Assembly: GCF_026191675.1 (NCBI RefSeq)
Contig: NZ_JAKRRY010000011.1
Coordinates: 1 to 64,000, forward strand
Source: Vibrio qingdaonensis
GTDB lineage: Bacteria > Pseudomonadota > Gammaproteobacteria > Enterobacterales > Vibrionaceae
DNA length: 64,000 bases
Reading direction: 5' to 3'
Shown here: piece by piece, positions 1 to 8,271 of the stretch
Layout: every line of letters starts with the position of its first letter
Numbering within the stretch: position 1 is the first letter of the stretch
The notes under the pieces: model-generated
The model's database searches: none
Told to the model about the DNA's origin: nothing
The model's input: the letters and a program-made list of their open reading frames with translations, nothing else
Program-made: the position numbers and the translations under genes

Positions 1-254
1 AACTCAACAACCATCAGTTCTAGCGTTTCGACACTCCGTATAATCTGATAATCAAATGTCATATCTTGATAAAACTCACCTGACATCACTGATAAAAACA
101 GAAAAGCCTCATCTCCCTTAAGGGTGTTAAACTCGATCGATTTTGATGCTACCTCATAGACGAAGTCATCACGGCAAACAGAAGATATTGCTTTTAAATC
201 TCTACAACCGATGGCGGTTAAAAACTTATTTACTTTCTTTAAATTATCACTCAT
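1..254 (-). CDS. SnoaL/NTF2-like protein, N-terminal part (cut by window edge)
   Basis: An open frame of 84 codons starts at ATG 254 and runs off the left edge without a stop. The visible protein begins MSDNLKKVNKFLTAIGCRDL and has the opening helix, the 'sv..DDFVYEVAS' strand and the charged pattern of small SnoaL/ketosteroid-isomerase-like (NTF2-fold) proteins. Such proteins are small cone-shaped enzymes or ligand-binding domains, often next to regulators or oxidoreductases; the substrate cannot be told here. It is divergent from the gene at 659, with about 400 bases between. The family assignment is tentative. Confidence 0.6.
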   Translation of the reverse strand, partial: MSDNLKKVNKFLTAIGCRDLKAISSVCRDDFVYEVASKSIEFNTLKGDEAFLFLSVMSGEFYQDMTFDYQIIRSVETLELMVVE

Positions 255-658
255 TGTCTTACCATAATTATCACTTCACGATTACATAAATTCCTAAAGC
301 ATAGGCTAAAAGCACTCCAATATAGAGTTTACTATCGCTTCTTTTATGTAAAACAAACGGTTTAAAAATGAAATTGATTAACTTCAAATGAGCACCCCAA
401 TTAAAAATCCGACATTAAAATAAATTACTTTATTTATCATCATACTAAACACTTAATGTTATATCGATTCCCAGCATCCCAACCAGCTTTTTGACATCAT
501 GAGTTTTACGAACAACGACATATCTATATAATAACGACAGTCGCAACATTGGAGTATGGATTACAGAAATTCAAATTTGCACTAAAACATGCACAATTGA
601 ATTTCTGTAATTCTTAGCTCTCACTAGCATAATAAGTCACACTAGTCCCACCCATAAC
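255..658. other. Divergent intergenic region with a long inverted repeat
   Basis: About 400 AT-rich bases lie between the two divergent starts. I see no convincing gene. The only distinct structure is the inverted repeat at 560-611. Confidence 0.6.
560..611. promoter_or_regulatory. 15-bp perfect inverted repeat upstream of the gene at 659
   Basis: Arms ATTACAGAAATTCAA (560-574) and its exact reverse complement (597-611) are separated by 22 bases, and the second arm ends about 48 bases before the ATG at 659. There is no T-run, so a terminator is unlikely. It could be a double operator for a regulator or an RNA stem in the leader. The sequence shows the symmetry; the role is inferred. Confidence 0.55.
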
Positions 659-1084
659 ATGACTATAAATAACAACATGAAATCAATAAGATCCACTTCG
701 GTAATGTCAAAAGACATTTATTTAAATGATAGGAAGTATCACATTCATGACATCGGAGAAGGTGAGAATGTCGTGTTTATTTTTCATCGTGGAGAAGGGA
801 TACTTAAATTAGAAGATATAGTATCGAATATTCTAAAAAAACATCAGCGTATCATTGTGATAGATTTGACAGAGGACTTTCCAACGGATGTCTCCTCCCT
901 TAGCTCGCAACGCTGTAAAGAGTTAATTGATGACATTCATTTACTTGCCGATGTCTATTGGTTAGATGATATATCACTAGAAAGTAACTACATTAACAAA
1001 CCAATTCAAAGAGAAATAGTGATTGCTTTAGGCCCACGCTACGCACCTCAAAAAAATGATATCATCAGCGAAAAACAATCATGA
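659..1084 (+). CDS. Short alpha/beta-hydrolase-like protein, possibly truncated
   Basis: 141 residues. After a polar start the protein reads as the first strands of an alpha/beta-hydrolase: 'YHIHDIGEGENVVFIFHRGEG' like segment near residues 27-48, then 'QRIIVIDL' near residue 64. The nucleophile elbow (GxSxG) and the His/Asp parts are missing, and the protein is about half the normal length of the family. It could therefore be a degraded hydrolase or a small protein that kept only part of the fold. It overlaps the next small ORF by 4 bases (ATGA), which suggests coupled translation. Function unknown. Confidence 0.5.
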   Translation: MTINNNMKSIRSTSVMSKDIYLNDRKYHIHDIGEGENVVFIFHRGEGILKLEDIVSNILKKHQRIIVIDLTEDFPTDVSSLSSQRCKELIDDIHLLADVYWLDDISLESNYINKPIQREIVIALGPRYAPQKNDIISEKQS

Positions 1085-1164
1085 AGTATATACCTATATT
1101 AATTGTCGCAATAGGATACCTAACCTACTTCTCTATATTAATAAATAAATTAGGCGCCTCCTAG
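1081..1164 (+). CDS. 27-residue single-span membrane peptide
   Basis: An ATGA overlap with the stop of the previous ORF opens a 27-codon frame starting MKYIPILIVAIGYLTY and ending in TAG at 1162. Nearly the whole peptide is hydrophobic, as expected for one membrane helix. It may be a genuine tiny membrane protein or the remnant of a longer transmembrane protein. The translational coupling and the hydrophobic bias support it; I know of no homologue. Confidence 0.4.
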   Translation: MKYIPILIVAIGYLTYFSILINKLGAS

Positions 1165-1174
1165 ATTAGGAGGC
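1156..1174 (+). terminator. Hairpin after the 659-1164 genes
   Basis: GCCTCCTA (1156-1163) pairs exactly with TAGGAGGC (1167-1174) over a 3-base loop. There is no clear T-run after it on either strand, so it is a likely transcript end or stabilising stem rather than a classic intrinsic terminator. Confidence 0.5.
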
Positions 1175-1217
1175 TTACGCACCCGCACTGATTAGAGTGA
1201 CGCATTAAACGGTTACT

Positions 1218-2156
1218 TTACCCAACAGCAATAGCTTTCCCTTCAGATAAATCATCAAAAAACGTCTGAAGTACCTGATGTAAGTATTGTTGAAGTGGGT
1301 ACCCTCTTCTGGTTTGTAAATACCCCCCCACAATCTGCGTGTTTTGTTGTGCGCTAGCAGGGAGTGTGAACAACTGTAAGCGATCATCCAAATCACTCAT
1401 GTAGTGACCAGAAAAACAGATTGAGTCAGAACTAATGAGTTGATACACAGCAGCTTTCAGGCTGTGTGTTTTTAATATAACATTAGCTTGTTTACCTCTA
1501 GCAGAATAAAACTCTTCTAAGGCACTCTTATTATAGTTAATACCCGCCAGATACAATTGAACAACAGGGAGCTGGTAGATTTCTTCCCAATCGTTAGATT
1601 GACATAACACCGGGTGATCCTTTCTAGCAACAATACCCAAACAATGCTCATCAAGTAAGTGTGTATAGACACCTTGCGGGAATGGAAATTGACCTAATTG
1701 GATAGCATAGTCAATTTTGCCGTCAAGTATATCGACCAACGAATGTGACTGCCAATGATCGAGTTCAAACTTAGCGTTGGGTAAAGCCAACTGCAATGTT
1801 TTGAGCAGTTCAGCACCCGCAATATCTAATAAATAGGCGTACGCAACAATAGAAACTTTCCCATCAAACGTTTTAGGATCGAACTGGTAATACGATTCCA
1901 TCACCTTCGCGATAGGGTTTAACATTTCATCTGCAGCTTCAGCCAACTTCTCTGCCAATTCTGAAGGTTCAACGCCATGCGCTTTACGTAAAAAAAGTTG
2001 GTCCCCAAATGTTTCTCTCAGTTTGGCTAAACCACGGCTCACGCTCGTCTGTGATATTTTTAACTGTTCTGCCGCTAGGTGAGTATTTTTCGTTTCAACG
2101 ACCGCTTTTAAAAGTTTCATCAGATTTAAGTCTAAATCTCGCAGCTTATTTTTCAT
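1218..2156 (-). CDS. LysR-family transcriptional regulator
   Basis: 312 residues. The N-terminal winged helix-turn-helix is clear ('LRDLDLNLMKLLKAV', then 'AAEQLKISQTSVSRGLAKLR' near residues 28-48), followed by a LysR effector domain (about 90-300). The 'DLNLMKLL' opening is typical of the NodD/LeuO-like branch. I placed the start at the ATG at 2156, which has GAGGG six bases upstream, rather than the in-frame TTG at 2162. It lies downstream of, and on the same strand as, the RND pump genes, about 215 bases away. Control of that pump is plausible but not shown. Confidence 0.85.
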   Translation of the reverse strand: MKNKLRDLDLNLMKLLKAVVETKNTHLAAEQLKISQTSVSRGLAKLRETFGDQLFLRKAHGVEPSELAEKLAEAADEMLNPIAKVMESYYQFDPKTFDGKVSIVAYAYLLDIAGAELLKTLQLALPNAKFELDHWQSHSLVDILDGKIDYAIQLGQFPFPQGVYTHLLDEHCLGIVARKDHPVLCQSNDWEEIYQLPVVQLYLAGINYNKSALEEFYSARGKQANVILKTHSLKAAVYQLISSDSICFSGHYMSDLDDRLQLFTLPASAQQNTQIVGGYLQTRRGYPLQQYLHQVLQTFFDDLSEGKAIAVG

Positions 2157-2370
2157 TCTCAACCCTCAATTTCACTCCTCTTAATATAGGATTATTTTCA
2201 ACGATAGGCTAGGTATTCACACTTAACGTTGTAGAGCACATAACTGCATATGTAATTGTTTAAACGGTACTTTATGATATATCACCTTGATAAGCAGGTG
2301 ACCATTGTTGTCTATTTCGGTTGATACTCAATTCAGACCAATGAAATGAGCATCAACCCGGAAGGACCTA

Positions 2371-5300
2371 TCAGTGGGAAACTCGATACATTAATGAATA
2401 GAACACGGGTAGAACAAGTAACGTTAAGAGCGTAGCAAAGCCAAGTCCAAATATAATGGTGACCGCCATCGATTGAAAAAAGGCATCAAAGACGAGTGGA
2501 ATCATTCCTAACATTGTCGTGATTGCTGCCATACATACGGGGCGAACACGGCTTACGCTGGCGTCAATGATAGCGCTGGAAAGTTCACTTCCTTCTTGCG
2601 TTTCAATGTTAATTTGCTCAACCAAAACAATGCCATTTTTCACGATCATGCCAGATAGGCTGAGTAAGCCCAGTAGCGCCGTGAATGAAAATGGAATATT
2701 CAGTAACAACAAGCCCGCAGTTACGCCAATCAAAGCTAAAGGCACGGTCAACCAAATCGCGATTGGGGCCCGTATTGTGTTAAATAACAAAACGGTAATC
2801 AAGAACATCATAAAGTAACCCGTAGGTAACGAACCCATGAGATTTGACGTTGCTTTTGCTTGGCTTTCATATTCACCTCCCCACTCAAAATGGTAACCAG
2901 GAGGAAGTTGAATCGCTTCGATATCGGAGGCAACAGCACGTCGTAACGACTCCGCCGTGTCATCACTAAATGGTGCAACATCCGCCATCACAGAAATAAC
3001 ACGCTTGAAATTTCGACGCACAATCAACGAATCTTCGGTCGTTAATTCAAAACTAGATACGACCTGGGTGATCGGGATATAACGTCCTTGCTCGGTGCTC
3101 CAAACCTGAATTTCTGGTAGTCGGTCAACGTCATAGCGTTCATGGTCGGGCGCTCTCAAAGTGATAGGCATAATGTGGCTACCATCTCGATACAAACCAA
3201 TTTGTTCACCATTAAAATTACGCAGTAACGTGGCATCCAAGTCAGACTTGGTGATCCCTACGCGTCTCGCTGAAACGTTATCCAATTGAGGTTCAATGAC
3301 GGTGGTTTGCTCTCTCCACGAATGCCTAATGGCGGTTGCCTTCGGCTCGGCATTCATGATGTCCTTTGCCTGCGAGGCCAATTGTCTAAGTACCACAGGG
3401 TCGGCCCCATAAAAGCGAGCTTCTACTTTTGCAGCAGGAGATGGCCCTAAGTCCATCAGTTTAAATTTGAAATCAATCGCTGGATAAAGCGCGTCTAATT
3501 TTGATTGCATTGTTGGCAATATCGCTCGAATGGCCGCTAAGTCCTTTGCTTCGACCATAAGCTGCCCATAACTGCTGTATGCTTTTTCTGGGGCGTAAGT
3601 GAGAATAAATCGCTGCGCGCCGCTCCCCATGACGGTGGTAATATTCACGACATCATCAAAGGATTCAACGAGTTGCTCCACGCCGCGAATTTGCTCTTCC
3701 GTTTCACGAATATCGGTCCCTTGTTGCATCCAAACATCGATATAAAATATCGGTGTATTTGAAGGTGGGAAAAAGGCTTGCTTAACCGAACCAAACCCCA
3801 CGACGGCAAGACACAGCAATCCCATCGTCATCGCGACCGATACCCAGCGATAAGTTAGTGCTTTCATAAGGATCGAACGATACAACGTGAAGATAATGCC
3901 CTTATATGGGTCAGAAGACGCGCTCTCTCCTTTAGCTATCTCTTCTTTAAACATTATTTCACAAAATAATGGCGTCAGGGTGATGGCAAGGAGCCAACTT
4001 AGAATCAGCGAAATCGCCAATACTTGGAAAAGCGATCCCAGAAAGTCTCCTGTCGCATCCGCTGACAATCCGATAGGAGCAAAGGCAATAATGCCTATTA
4101 ATGTTGCCCCTAATAGTGGCCACTGCGTCTGCTTAACAATGGTTTGAATCGCCTGACTTTTGTTTTGCCCTCGCTTGAGGCCAATTAACACGCCTTCGGT
4201 AATGACAATCGCGTTATCAACCAGCATACCGAGCGCAATAATCAATGCACCCAGTGAGATGATTTGAATTTCTATTGCCAACAGCTTCATCCCAATGAAC
4301 GTACCGAGAATAGTAAGCAGCAAAATCATGCCCATCAGCAAGCCAGAACGAAGTCCCATTGCAAATAACAACACCACGATCACAATCAAGACCGCCTCAA
4401 CCAAGCTCACCACAAAGTCAGACACCGATTCGGCAACCACCGCACCTTGGTCATAAACATTGACAAGCTCGATACCAATAGGCCGTTTAAAATCAATTTC
4501 TTGTAATTTTTCTTCGACGCGATTACTCACCTCTACAACGTTTACACCATCTGAAAACGAAACGCCTAAAGAAACCGCACGTTCTCCGTTACTTCGATAC
4601 AGTGTGGTGGGTGTATCTTGGAACTGACGGCTTACGGTCGCGATATCGCCAAGTTGTATCAGTTCACTGCTTCCCGGAGGACTGAACTTAAACGCTCTTA
4701 GCGATTCAATTTCGTCGAATTCACCCGTTGTATGAATCCGAATTGACTGCCCATCAACAAGCAGCTCACCACCATTTGATACCATATTTTGATTGTGAAC
4801 TAGGCGTGAGAGCCATGCAGGCTCTAGCCCTAAGGTGTTCAAATCTTGCTGAGAAATCTCGATGACAACCTGCTCTGAAACCAGCCCAGCCAGACTGACT
4901 TTCTTCACACCTTTAATCACTAGTAATTCACGTTGAAGGTATTCAGCGTAACTTTGCAGCTCACGGTAGTCGTATTCATCACTTGTGACGTTATACAAAA
5001 TACCAAAGACATCGCTAAAATCGTCCACGACTCTTGACGGGACTACGCCCGGAGGTAAACGTTGTTGTACGTCACCAACCTTACGGCGCAATTCATCCCA
5101 TACCTGAGGCTGCTGTTGTGCTTGCACCGTTTCCTTTAACACTACCGTAATTTGTGACAACCCCGCACTGGTAAAAGACTCAACGTCTTTTACATATTCT
5201 AATTCCGATATGGCGCGCTCTATAGGAAGTGTCACCTCTTCTTCAACTTGCAAAGCAGATGCACCGGGGTAGCTGGTATTCACTAGCGCTTGCGGAATTG

Positions 5301-5421
5301 GAAACGCGGGAAATTCTAACTGGCCTAAGCTGCGAAATGAAAATACGCCTCCCACCAACAAAATCAACACGACAAGCAAGCTTATGACTCTATTTTTGAG
5401 CGCGTAATTGGTTAAATTCAT
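2371..5421 (-). CDS. RND efflux transporter, inner-membrane subunit (HAE1/AcrB type)
   Basis: 1016 residues with the RND pattern: helix 1 (about 10-30), a large periplasmic loop, helices 2-6 near 330-490, a second periplasmic loop, and a final helix cluster after about 850. The TM4 proton-relay motif reads 'GMLVDNAIV', with Asp-Asn in place of the Asp-Asp of AcrB, a variant seen in some RND branches. It exports drugs, bile or similar amphiphiles as a trimer using the proton gradient, with the adaptor encoded just upstream (3 bases between genes) and an outer-membrane channel encoded elsewhere. No TolC-like gene is adjacent. Substrate unknown. Confidence 0.9.
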   Translation of the reverse strand: MNLTNYALKNRVISLLVVLILLVGGVFSFRSLGQLEFPAFPIPQALVNTSYPGASALQVEEEVTLPIERAISELEYVKDVESFTSAGLSQITVVLKETVQAQQQPQVWDELRRKVGDVQQRLPPGVVPSRVVDDFSDVFGILYNVTSDEYDYRELQSYAEYLQRELLVIKGVKKVSLAGLVSEQVVIEISQQDLNTLGLEPAWLSRLVHNQNMVSNGGELLVDGQSIRIHTTGEFDEIESLRAFKFSPPGSSELIQLGDIATVSRQFQDTPTTLYRSNGERAVSLGVSFSDGVNVVEVSNRVEEKLQEIDFKRPIGIELVNVYDQGAVVAESVSDFVVSLVEAVLIVIVVLLFAMGLRSGLLMGMILLLTILGTFIGMKLLAIEIQIISLGALIIALGMLVDNAIVITEGVLIGLKRGQNKSQAIQTIVKQTQWPLLGATLIGIIAFAPIGLSADATGDFLGSLFQVLAISLILSWLLAITLTPLFCEIMFKEEIAKGESASSDPYKGIIFTLYRSILMKALTYRWVSVAMTMGLLCLAVVGFGSVKQAFFPPSNTPIFYIDVWMQQGTDIRETEEQIRGVEQLVESFDDVVNITTVMGSGAQRFILTYAPEKAYSSYGQLMVEAKDLAAIRAILPTMQSKLDALYPAIDFKFKLMDLGPSPAAKVEARFYGADPVVLRQLASQAKDIMNAEPKATAIRHSWREQTTVIEPQLDNVSARRVGITKSDLDATLLRNFNGEQIGLYRDGSHIMPITLRAPDHERYDVDRLPEIQVWSTEQGRYIPITQVVSSFELTTEDSLIVRRNFKRVISVMADVAPFSDDTAESLRRAVASDIEAIQLPPGYHFEWGGEYESQAKATSNLMGSLPTGYFMMFLITVLLFNTIRAPIAIWLTVPLALIGVTAGLLLLNIPFSFTALLGLLSLSGMIVKNGIVLVEQINIETQEGSELSSAIIDASVSRVRPVCMAAITTMLGMIPLVFDAFFQSMAVTIIFGLGFATLLTLLVLPVFYSLMYRVSH

Positions 5422-5424
5422 AAA

Positions 5425-6516
5425 TTACAGGCCCCTTTCGCGAGTGATCGACACAACAGACATGCCGTCATAGAGCTTGTTTAAACCAGCGCTCACAATA
5501 CGTGAATCTGGTTTCAATTTCGCAGAGATGACCACGCCACGCGAGGTGATTTTTTCGGTGGTCACGTCCACTGCAGAAACCTGACCAGAGTCGTATACCC
5601 AAACTTGTGTTTGTCCAGTCATGTCATTATTTAATATAGCGGTCGCGGGCACGACGTAGCGTACCGTGGAGTTTGGTTGGGCAACGATTTTACCTAAGTT
5701 AAGATGAAGGGTCGCTCCCATCCCAGGGTAGACCGTATACTCAGCATTGGGCGCCGGCATAGTGAATGTGACTTCATAGCTTTGAGTACCTTGTGTGGCC
5801 AATGTCTTGTGCTGCTTGTATGACGCAGAATAAGCATGCTCAGAGCTGTTAAATGTCACAACTGGCGAATACGTTTTGTCCATCCCAATACGATTAATTC
5901 GGCTTAAAATATGCTCAGGTAGTTGAATAGTAATATCGATATTGCGGTCATCTTGAAGTAGAGCTATCGGTTGCTGCGCTTGAACCACCTGGTGGTTTTC
6001 GATTTGTGTCGACGCTACTCTTCCAGAAAAAGGCGCGCGAATAATGGTGTCCTTTAGACGATCTTTAGCAAGGGTAAGCGCACCACTTGCGACATTAAGA
6101 CGTGCTTGAGCACTATCAAAGTCGGATTGTGCGAGCAGTTGTTTCTCTCGCATTGATTTAGCTCGTTCAAATTCTCGATTTGCCAAATCAAAATCTGCCA
6201 CCTTTAATTCAACGTCTGTTTTAAAATCTCGGTCATCTACGCGAGCGATTACCTGCCCCTTGCTAACTATCTGCGAAGGCTTGATATTAAATTCCACCAC
6301 CTCGCCAGCCACTCTAAAGGACAATTCAACCTCCTTGGAAGCCAGTACTTGTGCAGGGAAACGACGGATCTCTTGTGAATCAAGTAACACGACTTCCGTT
6401 AAACGTACCGGTCGAGGCGTCTTCACTGTCGACGAGCTCTCTTCACTCGAACATCCGGCAAGGATTACCGAAAGACTCAATAAAATGAATGAGCGACATA
6501 GCGTTGTAACAGACAT
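5425..6516 (-). CDS. RND efflux periplasmic adaptor lipoprotein
   Basis: 363 residues. A lipoprotein signal with lipobox 'VILAGC' (Cys at about residue 22) is followed by the HlyD/AcrA layout: 'VELSFRVAGEV' barrel-lipoyl strand, an alpha-helical hairpin (about 100-140), 'TIIRAPFSGRVA' lipoyl half, and beta-barrel. It bridges the RND pump to the outer-membrane channel. I chose ATG 6516 because it is preceded by TTGGAGATTTCC; an in-frame start 30 bases upstream would spoil the signal peptide. It is the first gene of a two-gene operon with the pump. Confidence 0.9.
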   Translation of the reverse strand: MSVTTLCRSFILLSLSVILAGCSSEESSSTVKTPRPVRLTEVVLLDSQEIRRFPAQVLASKEVELSFRVAGEVVEFNIKPSQIVSKGQVIARVDDRDFKTDVELKVADFDLANREFERAKSMREKQLLAQSDFDSAQARLNVASGALTLAKDRLKDTIIRAPFSGRVASTQIENHQVVQAQQPIALLQDDRNIDITIQLPEHILSRINRIGMDKTYSPVVTFNSSEHAYSASYKQHKTLATQGTQSYEVTFTMPAPNAEYTVYPGMGATLHLNLGKIVAQPNSTVRYVVPATAILNNDMTGQTQVWVYDSGQVSAVDVTTEKITSRGVVISAKLKPDSRIVSAGLNKLYDGMSVVSITRERGL

Positions 6517-6619
6517 GGAAATCTCCAAAATTATAAATGGTGACAATTTTGGAGTAATACGCGTTATTAGACGATGAATTAGAGAAATTCAATTCCATCA
6601 CAGTATTAATTAGACGGTG

Positions 6620-6784
6620 CTAACCTTCGCCACCGCCAAAAAGGTCGCTCAGTTTTGTCGACGCCAAGTGGTCGTTAACCTTTGAACGGGTACTGAAGGC
6701 ATGGTGCCAATACACTGGCGACTCCAACTCCGTGCGCACCAATCGAGTTGGTTTTTGACCACTGCCTTTCACTGCCTTCTCCAT
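6620..6784 (-). pseudogene. 54-codon frame, probable remnant or dispersed-repeat ORF
   Basis: On the minus strand an open frame begins at ATG 6784 (MEKAVKGSGQKPTRLVRTEL...) and ends ...KLSDLFGGGEG then TAG at 6620. It stays open about 16 codons further upstream, with no ribosome-binding site before the ATG. The amino-acid make-up is protein-like and I have the impression this segment occurs in many copies in Vibrio genomes, but I cannot confirm that here. It may be a gene tail, a small protein, or part of a repeat. A second stretch at about 6865-6960 on the same strand also looks like residual coding sequence. Confidence 0.35.
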
Positions 6785-6981
6785 TTGCGCTGAAAACAGA
6801 GATTCATATTTAAGCGAGGAATAAAGGCATCATATTAAGGACTTAATAGTACTAAGTCTTACTAGCTACTAATGGAAAATAAATGAATGCAAGGATTATT
6901 TTTGAGGTGGGAGGGTTGGCGCGCCATCACGAATGAATCAACCACAGCCGTTCTATAGTACCGACATTTTAATAACATAAA

Positions 6982-7011
6982 AACAAGCCTTAACATAAAT
7001 TAAGGCTTGTT
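6982..7011 (-). terminator. Intrinsic terminator after dctP
   Basis: A 12-bp stem (AACAAGCCTTAA at 6982-6993 with its complement at 7000-7011), loop of 6, followed on the minus strand by a run of T. It lies about 30 bases past the dctP stop. Confidence 0.85.
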
Positions 7012-7040
7012 CAATATCATGTCGGGCTAATGCTAATTAT

Positions 7041-8093
7041 TTATTGTAGGTACGTTGAGTTGTTTGCTTTATCGACTTCACTCAGGAATAGATCGAGCAA
7101 CTCAGCGCCTTTTTCACCGTGAGTTTCACGGACGTACTTCTTCACACCTGGTTGAGTGGCTTGACGCATCGCCTCACGCTGCTCATTCGTTAATGAATTA
7201 ATCTTCATTTTTTTCTTAAGGCCAGCTAAGCCGCGATCATCAGATGCTTCGATCAAACGCGATAGACCACGGTTTGCACTTAATGCAATCTCTACAGCGT
7301 CTGCAACAATTTTTTGTTCATCCGCCGTTAGACCATCATAGAAGTCTTTATTCACCATAAAGGTATATGGGGCAAAAAGGTGATTCGTTAACGTTAAGTA
7401 TTGTTGTACTTCGTTAAACTTAGCGAATGAGACTGTTGGTACTGGGTTCATCTGACCGTCGATAACACCTGTCTGCAAAGATGAATATACTTCTCCCCAT
7501 GATAATGGGTACGCTTCCGCCCCCAGTGACTGAATGATTTTTTGGTGCGTCGGTAAAGTCATTGTACGAATGCGCAAACCTTTAAAATCTTCCAGCGTTT
7601 CAATTGGGCGCTTTGAGTTAGTCACAGAGAAGAAACCGCCTGTATCAGGGAAGCCTAGTATTTTCACATCTTTCATTTCAGCTTCAATATCACGAGCTAG
7701 GGTTTGCCCAAACGGACCGTCGAGCACTTGATAGGTAGACGCGTTATTATCGAACGCAAAAGGCACATCCAGCACACCGATCCTTGGGTAGTAGCCCGCT
7801 AACGGTCCTACTGGTGATAACGTACCTTGTAACTGTCCATCACGAACCATTTGAATATGTTCTTTAGCATTACCCAATTGGTTGCTCGGGAAAACTTGAA
7901 CCTTAATCTCCCCGTTTGTTGCCGTTTCGACGATATTTTTAAATACGCCAGTAAACGCGTGAGCTGGGTTTTCCATAATGTCAGCTTTGTTGTCATGGCC
8001 GATACGCAATACTTTCTCTGCCATGGCAAAAGGGGCAGTAACAAAACTTGCAGCAAGAGCAGCAGCGACGAGCGTTTTGGTTAGTGTTTTCAT
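7041..8093 (-). CDS. dctP: TRAP transporter substrate-binding protein (DctP family)
   Basis: 350 residues with a Sec signal peptide (MKTLTKTLVAAALAASF... cut after about 'AMA', residue 25). The mature part shows the DctP fold: 'VLRIGHDN' start, 'GVFKNIVE', and the substrate-Arg region 'LRIRTM' near residue 175 followed by 'SLGAEAYPLSWGEVYSSLQ' and 'VIDGQMNP'. It captures a carboxylate-type solute in the periplasm and hands it to the QM permease. It is the last gene of the cluster, 178 bases after dctM, with a stem-loop between. The substrate cannot be predicted. Confidence 0.92.
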   Translation of the reverse strand: MKTLTKTLVAAALAASFVTAPFAMAEKVLRIGHDNKADIMENPAHAFTGVFKNIVETATNGEIKVQVFPSNQLGNAKEHIQMVRDGQLQGTLSPVGPLAGYYPRIGVLDVPFAFDNNASTYQVLDGPFGQTLARDIEAEMKDVKILGFPDTGGFFSVTNSKRPIETLEDFKGLRIRTMTLPTHQKIIQSLGAEAYPLSWGEVYSSLQTGVIDGQMNPVPTVSFAKFNEVQQYLTLTNHLFAPYTFMVNKDFYDGLTADEQKIVADAVEIALSANRGLSRLIEASDDRGLAGLKKKMKINSLTNEQREAMRQATQPGVKKYVRETHGEKGAELLDLFLSEVDKANNSTYLQ

Positions 8094-8218
8094 AATGACT
8101 CCATTTCTATGAACTGGTTTTGTGTAGGGGGTGTGTTGTATTAACTCTAATTTCTTTTTTATCGACGTTTGCCTACCATTGCTGTTTGGGCGTCAGCGTC
8201 TATGTTTGTTGTTCATAT

Positions 8219-8252
8219 AGCGGAGGGGTAACAAGCTCGCAACTCCCCCGCT
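8219..8252 (-). other. Stem-loop between dctM and dctP
   Basis: AGCGGAGGGGT (8219-8229) can pair with AACTCCCCCGCT (8241-8252) with one mismatch and one G-U pair, leaving a loop of about 12. It has no T-run. In TRAP and ABC operons such stems often separate the permease message from the more abundant binding-protein message. That role is inferred. Confidence 0.5.
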
Positions 8253-8271
8253 AGATAAATAATCCAAGGCG

